Below, piece after piece: positions 1 through 6,459 of a DNA stretch of 9,780 nt. Under the pieces are notes generated by a model that saw only the letters and a program-made list of their open reading frames with translations, did not search any database and was not told where the DNA came from. The position numbers and the translations under genes were made by a program. Origin of the DNA: Cellvibrionales bacterium UBA3090 (lineage in GTDB: Bacteria > Pseudomonadota > Gammaproteobacteria > Pseudomonadales > Porticoccaceae); NCBI GenBank assembly GCA_002367235.1, contig DFBC01000118.1, positions 27,854-37,633 on the forward strand, read 5' to 3'. Position 1 is the first letter of the stretch, and each line of letters begins with the position of its first letter.

Positions 1-57
1 CAGGCTGTAACCTATTCGATTGCCCGCATGGTTAGTAGCTTTCCTGAAAAAACATGA
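1..57 (+). CDS. Possible C-terminal tail of an upstream gene (partial)
   Basis: Frame 1 is open from the window edge to a TGA at 55-57 and would encode 18 residues ending in SSFPEKT. The other two plus frames close within 35 bases. I do not recognise the protein. DsbC or an alanine-type aminotransferase often precedes hom in gammaproteobacteria, but nothing here identifies either. An open run of 18 codons is also quite likely by chance, so this is only a pointer that a same-strand gene may end here. Confidence 0.18.
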   Translation, partial: QAVTYSIARMVSSFPEKT

Positions 58-190
58 GTTGTTCTCTCATTGACACTATCCCTGCCGGATATTAAGGTTG
101 CGATCCTTTTGTCGAGCTATTATTGGTGGTCATTATGAGCCGCCACGTCTGTTGATAGTTTCACATTGAATGAAATTGTAAATGCTTATT

Positions 191-213
191 GGTCGCTACT
201 ATCAGGAGCGATC
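191..213 (+). other. Stem-loop in hom upstream region
   Basis: The arms GGTCGCT (191-197) and AGCGATC (207-213) pair over 7 bp, with one G-U pair in RNA, around a 9-base loop. There is no T-tract after it, so it is not an intrinsic terminator. If transcription starts at the extended -10 at 218-226, the dyad is not in the mRNA and would act, if at all, as a DNA site. With an upstream promoter it would sit in the leader about 40 bases before the hom start. Confidence 0.3.
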
Positions 214-217
214 TACT

Positions 218-226
218 TGGTATAAA
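218..226 (+). promoter_or_regulatory. Candidate extended -10 promoter for hom
   Basis: TG (218-219), one base, then TATAAA (221-226) matches the extended -10 form TGnTATAAT at all but the last base. Such promoters can work without a -35 box, and none is visible at the right distance. A start near 233 would give a leader of about 20 bases before the TTG start at 255. The -10 lies inside an interrupted palindrome, GGTAT-AA-ATACC (219-230), which could also be an operator. This is a sequence match only. Confidence 0.33.
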
Positions 227-242
227 TACCCGTTTTAACGTT

Positions 243-249
243 AAGGCGA
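243..249 (+). promoter_or_regulatory. Ribosome binding site deciding the hom start
   Basis: AAGGCGA sits about 8 bases (AAGG to TTG) before the TTG at 255. It supports that codon over the in-frame TTG at 189, which has no comparable purine-rich sequence before it. The site overlaps the end of a perfect 10-bp palindrome, TTAACGTTAA (235-244). Confidence 0.6.
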
Positions 250-254
250 AAACT

Positions 255-1559
255 TTGAATTCTGTAAAGATTGGCATATGTGGTTTGGGGACAGTGGGTA
301 GTGGTGCAGTGAATGTGCTGAACCGTAATGCTGACGAGATTAACGCCCGTGCAGGTTGCCATATTGTGATTGGTCAAGTTGGTGCAAGGCGTGACAACCC
401 CGCCTGCGAGCTGGGTAATATCAATGTTACCAGAGACATTTTTGAGGTTGCCGACAATCCCGAAATAGATATTTTAGTTGAGCTGATCGGTGGTACTACA
501 GTTGCTAAAGATCTGGTGTTTAGAGCTATCGAAAATGGTAAGCACGTGGTCACTGCCAATAAGGCTCTGATTGCTGAATTCGGTAATGAGATTTTTAAGG
601 CAGCCAAAGCCAAGGGTGTTACCGTTGCCTTTGAAGCCGCGGTGGCAGGTGGTATTCCTATTATCAAGGCCATTCGTGAAGGGCTATCGGCTAATCACAT
701 CAAATGGCTGGCCGGTATTATTAATGGCACTGGCAACTTTATCCTGACCGAAATGCGCGATAAGGGTCGCGACTTTTCTGATGTGCTAAAGGAAGCTCAG
801 GAGCTGGGCTATGCCGAGGCCGACCCCACCTTTGATGTGGAGGGCATTGATGCTGCGCACAAGCTGGTCATTCTGGCCTCCTTGGCATTTGGTATTCCGC
901 TTGAATTTGACAAAGTATTCACCGAGGGCATTAGTAAAATTGAGCCTCAAGATGTTACCTATGCCCAGCAATTAGGCTATCGCATCAAACATTTGGGCGT
1001 TGCCAGAAGAAATAATGGCAGCGTTGAACTGAGAGTTCACCCGACACTCATTCCAGAAAAACGCCTGATTGCGAACGTCGACGGTGTTATGAATGCGGTG
1101 TTGGTGAATGGTGATGCGGTTGGCTCAACACTTTATTACGGCCCCGGTGCTGGTGCAGAGCCAACGGCATCTTCTGTTATTGCCGATATTGTCGATTTGG
1201 CTCGGACTCTCACGGCAGACCCGGATCACCGTGTTCCACATCTGGGATTCCAGCTAGATCAGCTGAACGACATCGATGTGCTGCCAATCAGCGAAGTTGA
1301 AACTGCCTATTATCTACGAATTACTGCGCTGGATGTCCCTGGCGTGCTGGCCAAAATTACCCAGATATTGAGTGATGCCAATATCAGTGCAGAAGCCGTT
1401 ATTCAGAAAGCGCCAGAAACAGGCAAAGACCATGTTCAGTTGATCCTGCTCACCAATCGCACGATCGAAAAATATATGAATGAGGCGGTGGAGAAGATTC
1501 AGACATTGGCATCCACTGCCGGTGACGTGATTAGAATTCGAGTTGAATCATTAGACTAG
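255..1559 (+). CDS. hom: Homoserine dehydrogenase with ACT domain
   Basis: Cytosolic enzyme that reduces L-aspartate 4-semialdehyde to L-homoserine with NAD(P)H, at the branch to threonine and methionine. From the TTG start it is 434 residues, the usual length of the monofunctional gammaproteobacterial form. The order is an N-terminal Rossmann fold with GLGTVG at 10-15, the TANK motif ending at Lys103, a catalytic domain with conserved NGTGNF and the E188-D199-K203 triad (spacing 11 and 4, as in the yeast enzyme), and a C-terminal ACT domain at about 351-428. In this family ACT domains carry feedback control by threonine; that is family knowledge. A start at an upstream TTG (189) would add 22 residues outside the conserved fold and lacks a ribosome binding site. 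thrC follows after 63 bases on the same strand, so the two are probably co-transcribed. Confidence 0.96.
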   Translation: MNSVKIGICGLGTVGSGAVNVLNRNADEINARAGCHIVIGQVGARRDNPACELGNINVTRDIFEVADNPEIDILVELIGGTTVAKDLVFRAIENGKHVVTANKALIAEFGNEIFKAAKAKGVTVAFEAAVAGGIPIIKAIREGLSANHIKWLAGIINGTGNFILTEMRDKGRDFSDVLKEAQELGYAEADPTFDVEGIDAAHKLVILASLAFGIPLEFDKVFTEGISKIEPQDVTYAQQLGYRIKHLGVARRNNGSVELRVHPTLIPEKRLIANVDGVMNAVLVNGDAVGSTLYYGPGAGAEPTASSVIADIVDLARTLTADPDHRVPHLGFQLDQLNDIDVLPISEVETAYYLRITALDVPGVLAKITQILSDANISAEAVIQKAPETGKDHVQLILLTNRTIEKYMNEAVEKIQTLASTAGDVIRIRVESLD

Positions 1560-1622
1560 AGCTTTTATTTTTAGAGTCTTAAACAGGCAGCTAGTAACCA
1601 GAGTGATATTGAGAGAGCTATT
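1560..1622 (+). other. hom-thrC spacer with thrC ribosome binding site
   Basis: The 63-base gap has no terminator-like hairpin, which fits co-transcription of hom and thrC. A purine run AGAGAG (1612-1617) lies 5 bases before the GTG start of thrC and is its probable, rather weak, ribosome binding site. Confidence 0.5.
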
Positions 1623-3020
1623 GTGAAATATATCAGTACCCGTGGGCAGGCCCCAACATTGTCCTTTGAAGATGCCATTCTGGCTGGTCTGGCCAGTGAC
1701 GGCGGTCTCTATGTGCCAGAAACCCTGCCACAGTTCTCTGCGGAAGAAATCGCATCCTGGGCCGGTCTCTCCTACCAGGAGCTGGCCTTTAAAATCATGT
1801 CGCCCTTTGTGGCCGGTGAAGTGCCCGATGAAGATTTACGCGAACTGATCGAGAACACCTACAGCACCTTCCGTCACGATGCGATCGCGCCATTAGTACA
1901 AACGGCACACAATGAATTTATTCTCGAATTGTTTCAGGGGCCAACCCTGGCATTTAAAGACTTTGCGCTGCAATTTCTTGGCAACCTGCTGGATTATGTG
2001 CTGAAGAAACGCGACCAGCGCGTAGTAATTATGGGTGCCACCTCTGGCGACACTGGTTCTGCGGCCATTGAAGGCTGCCGCCACAGCGATAATGTCGACA
2101 TCTTTATTCTTCACCCACACAACAGGGTGTCCGAAGTACAGCGCCGCCAGATGACTACGGTACTGGAAAAGAACGTTTTCAATATTGCTATCGAAGGTAA
2201 TTTTGACGATTGCCAGAATATGGTCAAAAACAGTTTTGGCGACCAATCCTTCCTGCCGGAAGATCGCCAGCTGGTGGCTGTAAATTCGATTAACTGGGCG
2301 AGAATTATGGCCCAGATCGTCTACTATTTTTATGCGGGATTGGCGCTGGGTGCTCCACATCGTCCTGTGGCGTTCTCTGTTCCCACCGGAAACTTTGGTG
2401 ACATCTTTGCCGGTTACCTGGCCAAGCGCATGGGGCTACCAATTGATCAGCTGGTGGTGGCGACCAACGCCAATGATATTCTGCACCGCTGTATCAGCAA
2501 CAATGACCATAGCCTTCACGAGCTGGTTCATAGTTTGTCACCGTCTATGGATATTATGGTGTCCAGCAACTTTGAGCGGATGCTGTTTGATCTCTATGAT
2601 CGCGATGGCGACGCCATTAAAGAGTTGATGGCCAACTTTAAAGAGACGGGTAAATTGGCATTAAGTGAGCCTGCCCTGGCAAAGGCCAGAGAGCTGTTCA
2701 CCAGTTGCCGACTGGATGATGATGCGATGATTCAAGTCATTGCCGATGTGTGGGAAAACACCGAGTACTTGCTCGACCCTCACACTGCCATTGGTGTCGA
2801 GGCGGCACGTAAAACCCGTCATCGTCAGGATATTCCCATGGTGTGTCTGGCCACCGCGCATCCGGCCAAATTTCCAGAAGCTGTTCGCAAAGCAGGGTAT
2901 CCCCAGGATCCGGCATTGCCTCACCACATGGCGGACCTGTTTGAGCGCGAGGAGCGCTATTCAGTGCAGCCCAATGACCTGAGCACCGTCCATCAATTTA
3001 TTGCCGATAACATGCGTTGA
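1623..3020 (+). CDS. thrC: Threonine synthase
   Basis: PLP-dependent lyase that converts O-phospho-L-homoserine and water to L-threonine and phosphate, the last step of threonine synthesis. The 465-residue product starts at GTG. The N-terminus MKYISTRGQAP is typical of the family, which fixes the start. PLP-binding Lys112 lies in GPTLAFKDFALQF (106-118). The glycine-rich phosphate-binding segment GATSGDTGSAA is at 138-148, a second conserved loop SVPTGNFGD at 252-260, and DPHTAIG at 385-391. The length is that of the longer proteobacterial threonine synthase type. It follows hom, and homoserine kinase, the intervening enzyme, is not in the window. The downstream neighbour is convergent and unrelated in function. 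Confidence 0.97.
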   Translation: MKYISTRGQAPTLSFEDAILAGLASDGGLYVPETLPQFSAEEIASWAGLSYQELAFKIMSPFVAGEVPDEDLRELIENTYSTFRHDAIAPLVQTAHNEFILELFQGPTLAFKDFALQFLGNLLDYVLKKRDQRVVIMGATSGDTGSAAIEGCRHSDNVDIFILHPHNRVSEVQRRQMTTVLEKNVFNIAIEGNFDDCQNMVKNSFGDQSFLPEDRQLVAVNSINWARIMAQIVYYFYAGLALGAPHRPVAFSVPTGNFGDIFAGYLAKRMGLPIDQLVVATNANDILHRCISNNDHSLHELVHSLSPSMDIMVSSNFERMLFDLYDRDGDAIKELMANFKETGKLALSEPALAKARELFTSCRLDDDAMIQVIADVWENTEYLLDPHTAIGVEAARKTRHRQDIPMVCLATAHPAKFPEAVRKAGYPQDPALPHHMADLFEREERYSVQPNDLSTVHQFIADNMR

Positions 3021-3033
3021 TGCGTTTCTGATT

Positions 3034-3055
3034 CAGGGCGACATTAGTCGCCCTG
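3034..3055. terminator. Stem-loop between convergent thrC and thiolase genes
   Basis: The arms CAGGGCGAC (3034-3042) and GTCGCCCTG (3047-3055) form a perfect 9-bp, GC-rich stem with the tetraloop ATTA. It sits 13 bases after the thrC stop and 28 bases past the end of the opposing thiolase gene, where a shared bidirectional terminator would be expected. Neither strand has a T-tract after the stem, so it may instead be an RNA-stabilising 3' hairpin or need Rho. The structure is certain; its role is inferred. Confidence 0.6.
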
Positions 3056-3083
3056 GGATAAGATAATCTATCGAGTAACAGCG

Positions 3084-4367
3084 TTACTTCTCCAATATCG
3101 CCGCCACTCCCATACCCCCAGCTGTACAGATTGATATCAGACCTCGGCCGCTGCCTGCTTCATGTAATTGTTTTGCCAATGTGCCCACAATTCTCGCGCC
3201 AGTGGCGGCGAAAGGGTGGCCCAAAGCCAGACTACTGCCCACCTGATTCACTTTGTTGCGGTCTATGTGACCCAGTGCATGTTGCATTCCCAATCGATTC
3301 TGGCAGTACTCTTCGGATTCCCAAGCCTTGAGGGAGCAGAGCACTTGTGCGGCAAAGGCTTCGTGAATCTCATAGTGGGAGAAACTCTGTAGAGTAAGTT
3401 CTGCCTTACAGAGCATGTTGGCGACCGCAACGGTCGGTGCCATCAGTAGCCCCTCTCCGGCCACATAGTCCACTGCGGCGGTTTCCATATGAGTCAGCCG
3501 GGCCAATACGGGTAGGTCGTTCGCCTCCGCCCATTCTTCGCTGGCTAACATAATGGCCGCGGCACCATCGGTGAGAGGGGTGCTGTTGCCCGCGGTTAGG
3601 GTACCTGCATCGGTGCGGTCAAAGACGGGTTTTAGTCGTTCCAATCTTTCTGCGGTAAGGTCATAGCGTAGGTTGTTGTCCCGCAGCACGCCTGCGCAGG
3701 GAGTGAGTAATTCATCGTAAAAACACTGGTTGTAGGCGGCTTCAGCTCGGTTGTGACTAGCCTGTGCCAGAATATCCTGTTCTTCCCGGCTGATGCCCCA
3801 TTCCTTTGCCATAAGTTCGCAGTGTTCACCCATGCTTAAACCGGTGCGGGGTTCGGTAATAGCCGGTGTTACGGGCGTTAACTCTCTAAGACTGAAGTTT
3901 TTAAAAACCGCTATTTTCTGTTTCAGGGTTTTTGCCCTGGATAGTTGTATTAATCGTTGTGCAAAGCGGCGGGAAAACACAATAGGTGCATCACTGGCGC
4001 TATCACTGCCTGCGGCAATACCACATTCAATTTGTCCGGAGGCAATTTTTGCGGCAATGCCGAAGGCTGCCTGCAGGCTTGTGCCACAGGCTTGCTGTAG
4101 GGTGATTCCCGGTGTCAGTGGCGAGAGGTCAGTACTGAGTACCGCTTCGCGCGCAAGATTAAAGTCCTTGGTATGGGTGGTCACGGCACCAGCAACTACC
4201 TCATCAATCAGTTTTCCCTGGAGCTGGCACTGGTTAACCAGACCTTGCAGCGCCGTTGAAAGCATATCGAGGTTGGTGAGATCGGCGTAAGCGGTGCCCG
4301 CCCGACAGAACGGAATACGGTTTGCACCAACGATGGCAACGGGGCGAAGTGTGTGTAAATTATTCAT
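3084..4367 (-). CDS. fadI: FadI-like 3-ketoacyl-CoA thiolase (acetyl-CoA acyltransferase)
   Basis: Thiolase that cleaves 3-ketoacyl-CoA with CoA to acetyl-CoA and a shortened acyl-CoA, the last step of beta-oxidation. The 427 residues show the complete active site: nucleophile Cys94 in QQACGTS, His335 in HEAFAAQ, His384 in GHPFAATGAR, and Cys414 in CTAGGMG. The HEAFAAQ motif and the GHPFAATGAR form resemble E. coli FadI and the beta subunit of the trifunctional protein more than biosynthetic acetoacetyl-CoA thiolases, which usually read NEAFA. The ATG overlaps the last 8 bases of the upstream fadJ-like gene and has AGGTG (4375-4379) 7 bases before it, so translation is probably coupled and the two products probably form one complex. 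Chain-length preference cannot be read from the sequence. The fadI name is by family resemblance, not proven orthology. Confidence 0.9.
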   Translation of the reverse strand: MNNLHTLRPVAIVGANRIPFCRAGTAYADLTNLDMLSTALQGLVNQCQLQGKLIDEVVAGAVTTHTKDFNLAREAVLSTDLSPLTPGITLQQACGTSLQAAFGIAAKIASGQIECGIAAGSDSASDAPIVFSRRFAQRLIQLSRAKTLKQKIAVFKNFSLRELTPVTPAITEPRTGLSMGEHCELMAKEWGISREEQDILAQASHNRAEAAYNQCFYDELLTPCAGVLRDNNLRYDLTAERLERLKPVFDRTDAGTLTAGNSTPLTDGAAAIMLASEEWAEANDLPVLARLTHMETAAVDYVAGEGLLMAPTVAVANMLCKAELTLQSFSHYEIHEAFAAQVLCSLKAWESEEYCQNRLGMQHALGHIDRNKVNQVGSSLALGHPFAATGARIVGTLAKQLHEAGSGRGLISICTAGGMGVAAILEK

Positions 4368-6411
4368 GGCCCGACACCTGCTCAGTTGAAATGCTGGGGT
4401 TGTCGTTGGCAGGCTGGATGAATGATTGCTCTCGCGAGTACTCTCGGGTTTTTTCTAAGTAGTGCAGTGGTCCTCCCCGGAATGGCGCAAAGCCCGTACC
4501 AAAAATGACGCCGGCATCAAGCAGTTCGGCATTATCAACAATACCTTCATCAAGGCAGTGCAGGCATTCATCAATGAGTGGGTTGATGAGCCTTTCGCCC
4601 AGAATATCCAAGGCTACTGTGTCGCTGGGTTTTTCTTTCACGGGTTTGCCTTTTTTCCAAAGATAAAAACCTGTGCCATTTTTCTTTCCCAGTTTGCCTT
4701 CATCGATTAGTGCCTGAAGTTGTTGGATGGCAGCGGTATTATCGGGAGCCAGTTTTTTGGCAACACTAATTGCCACATCGAGACCAACGGTATCAGTGAT
4801 TTCAACAGGACCCATTGGCATGCCGAACAATTCGGCGGCGGCATCAATGGTGGCAATGCTGTGACCTTCTTTTACCAGGTTTAGTGCTTCAAGCATAAAC
4901 GGCGCCAAAATACGATTGACCAAAAACCCCGGCGAACTTTTAACCGGAAGGGGGTACTTGCCAATGTTATTGGCAAAAATGCAGCCTTTTTTTACGACGC
5001 TGTTGGTTAATGTGGACGCCTGCGAGTCGTCATGCACCACCTCAACTAGCGGCATTTTTGCCACTGGGTTAAAGAAATGCAGCCCGATCAAACGGCTGGG
5101 CTGCTCTAAACCCTCGGCGATTTCTGCCAGTGGAATGGCTGAAGTGTTGGTCGCTAAAATTGCAGTTGGGCGGGCCTTGCGTTCCAGCGCCACAAATAAT
5201 TGTTGTTTGGCTTCCAGGTTTTCAAAAATTGCTTCGATAATTACATCGGCTCGAGCAATGCCATCACCTGCAACATCGGCAATCAGTCTGCTTTTGGCGG
5301 CAGTGATACTGGCTTTGGTTTTTAGTTTCTTTTTAAACAGTGATTCTGCACGTTTCAGCGCGGGTTCAAGATACTCGTATTCGCGATCCTGAATCGTCAC
5401 CTCGAGGCCTCGCAGGGCACACCAAGCGGCGATGTCGCCACCCATTACGCCTGCCCCAACCACATGGACGCGCCGGGGCTTCCAATCGGCAGTGGCGTTA
5501 TCGGGCTTGCCCAGTTCTTTCAGTTGTTCTTGCAGGTGGAACACTCGGCGCAGATTGCGGGATGTCTCACCCATGAGCAGTTCGCTGACTAAATCGGCCT
5601 CGCCATCCAGCAGAGCATTAAAATCATCGCCGACCTTTCGCCATAGATTTATCAGTGCATAGGGAGCGGGGTAGTGCTCCCGGCGGGCTTTTTTGCCCAC
5701 CTCGCGCTCCATCACTTTCGCTAGGCTATGACGTATGCCGGGGCTGCTTGTGAGCCGCTCTAGTCTACTGGCACGATGGCCTTTTCGATGTTTAACAATG
5801 GCCTTGCGAGCCGCCCAGCGAAGACTGCTGTGTTCGGCGACGACTTGGTCAACCAGACCAAAGGTTCTTGCGGCTCGAGCCCTCAACATTCTGGCGCTCA
5901 GAATCATTTCAAGTGCCTTGCGGCCGCCCAGCAGACGTATGCTTCTGGCCGTTCCACCAAACCCGGGAAAAATACCCAGTTGAATTTCAGGGAAGCCGAT
6001 ACGAGTGCTGTCTGTGTCCAGTGCGACCCGGTAGTTACAGGCCAGTGCCAGTTCCAATCCCCCTCCCAGGCAAAAACCATGAATTGAGGCAATGGTGGGG
6101 CAGCGCAGGCTATCCAGTCGGTCAAACAGGTTTTGAGCCTGGAGTATGCCGTCTTTGGCTTGCTGTTGGTCTGTCTGTGTTTCAAACTCGCGGATATCGG
6201 CTCCCGCAATAAACCCAGTGGCTTTTTTTGAGTAGATGACCAGCCCGAGGGGTAGATCAGCTTCCAGGTCGGCCAGTATTGCATCGAGTTCGAGCATGAC
6301 TTTGGTGCTGAGAGAATTGAGCTTTTCACCCTGGCGATCGAGACCGAGCCAGACAATGTCTTCGGCATCCCTTTCCAAATGCCAGTGGGTGTAGATTTGA
6401 TTTTCGCTCAT
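4360..6411 (-). CDS. fadJ: FadJ-like enoyl-CoA hydratase / 3-hydroxyacyl-CoA dehydrogenase
   Basis: Bifunctional beta-oxidation alpha subunit that hydrates trans-2-enoyl-CoA and then oxidises 3-hydroxyacyl-CoA with NAD+. From the ATG at 6411 it is 683 residues. The N-terminal crotonase domain (about 10-200) has the oxyanion-hole segments GFIAGADIREF and GFCLGGGLE, with the catalytic-type glutamates Glu120 (GGGLE) and Glu142 (FPEIQLG), matching Glu119 and Glu139 of E. coli FadB. A helical linker leads to the dehydrogenase domain, with GAGVMG at 319-324, His445 in HFFNPV and Glu457 in LVEVV, then PGFLVNR and a C-terminal helical domain with GTGFAPFRGGPL at 638-649. A TTG four codons earlier is possible, but GAAGG lies 5 bases before this ATG. 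The gene is 48 bases downstream of the acyl-CoA dehydrogenase gene and overlaps the thiolase gene. FadB-type enzymes are its relatives; the thiolase partner is FadI-like, hence the name. Confidence 0.92.
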   Translation of the reverse strand: MSENQIYTHWHLERDAEDIVWLGLDRQGEKLNSLSTKVMLELDAILADLEADLPLGLVIYSKKATGFIAGADIREFETQTDQQQAKDGILQAQNLFDRLDSLRCPTIASIHGFCLGGGLELALACNYRVALDTDSTRIGFPEIQLGIFPGFGGTARSIRLLGGRKALEMILSARMLRARAARTFGLVDQVVAEHSSLRWAARKAIVKHRKGHRASRLERLTSSPGIRHSLAKVMEREVGKKARREHYPAPYALINLWRKVGDDFNALLDGEADLVSELLMGETSRNLRRVFHLQEQLKELGKPDNATADWKPRRVHVVGAGVMGGDIAAWCALRGLEVTIQDREYEYLEPALKRAESLFKKKLKTKASITAAKSRLIADVAGDGIARADVIIEAIFENLEAKQQLFVALERKARPTAILATNTSAIPLAEIAEGLEQPSRLIGLHFFNPVAKMPLVEVVHDDSQASTLTNSVVKKGCIFANNIGKYPLPVKSSPGFLVNRILAPFMLEALNLVKEGHSIATIDAAAELFGMPMGPVEITDTVGLDVAISVAKKLAPDNTAAIQQLQALIDEGKLGKKNGTGFYLWKKGKPVKEKPSDTVALDILGERLINPLIDECLHCLDEGIVDNAELLDAGVIFGTGFAPFRGGPLHYLEKTREYSREQSFIQPANDNPSISTEQVSGHE

Positions 6412-6416
6412 AGTGG

Positions 6417-6421
6417 CCTTC
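6417..6421 (-). promoter_or_regulatory. Ribosome binding site deciding the fadJ-like start
   Basis: On the minus strand GAAGG precedes the ATG at 6411 with a 5-base spacer. It favours that ATG over the in-frame TTG at 6423, which overlaps this site and would place it inside the gene. Confidence 0.5.
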
Positions 6422-6459
6422 AAATTCTCACAAAGTTAAGGTGGCTGTTATTGTGCATA

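Larger units (their letters stand above)
58..254 (+). other. Intergenic leader upstream of hom
   Basis: No credible gene lies in this stretch. It holds a perfect TTGACA hexamer at 70-75 without a good -10 partner, an inverted repeat TTTCA/TGAAA (159-163 and 171-175), a stem-loop at 191-213, an extended -10 motif at 218-226, a perfect 10-bp palindrome at 235-244, and the Shine-Dalgarno sequence of hom at 243-249. I see no threonine- or isoleucine-rich leader peptide and no terminator with a T-tract, so a classical thr attenuator is not supported. Confidence 0.5.

Noticed and set aside
70..95. Perfect TTGACA at 70-75 with TATTAA at 90-95 as a promoter
   Set aside because: The spacing is 14 bases, too short for a normal sigma-70 promoter, and the -10 matches only 4 of 6 at this spacing; no better partner was seen at 16-18 bases.
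152..182. TTGATA at 152-157 with TGTAAA at 177-182 as a hom promoter
   Set aside because: Spacing of 19 bases and a poor -10; the extended -10 at 218-226 is the better candidate.
182..238. An 18-codon ORF (MLIGRYYQERSTWYKYPF) just before hom, as a possible leader peptide
   Set aside because: It has only one threonine and no run of regulatory codons, no ribosome binding site before its ATG, and no terminator/antiterminator pair behind it.
1893..2360. 155-codon minus-strand ORF opposite thrC
   Set aside because: It lies wholly inside a well-conserved threonine synthase gene, has no recognisable protein features, and is explained as an antisense shadow.
3793..4290. 165-codon plus-strand ORF opposite the thiolase gene
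   Set aside because: Antisense to a gene with all catalytic motifs intact; the translation looks random and lacks any family feature.
4916..5392. 158-codon plus-strand ORF opposite the FadJ-like gene
   Set aside because: Antisense shadow, rich in Ser/Ala/Leu from reversed codons of the real gene; no independent start signal.
5904..6368. 154-codon minus-strand ORF in another frame of the FadJ-like gene
   Set aside because: Same strand but a different frame from a verified crotonase domain; no motif and no ribosome binding site that would outrank the real frame.
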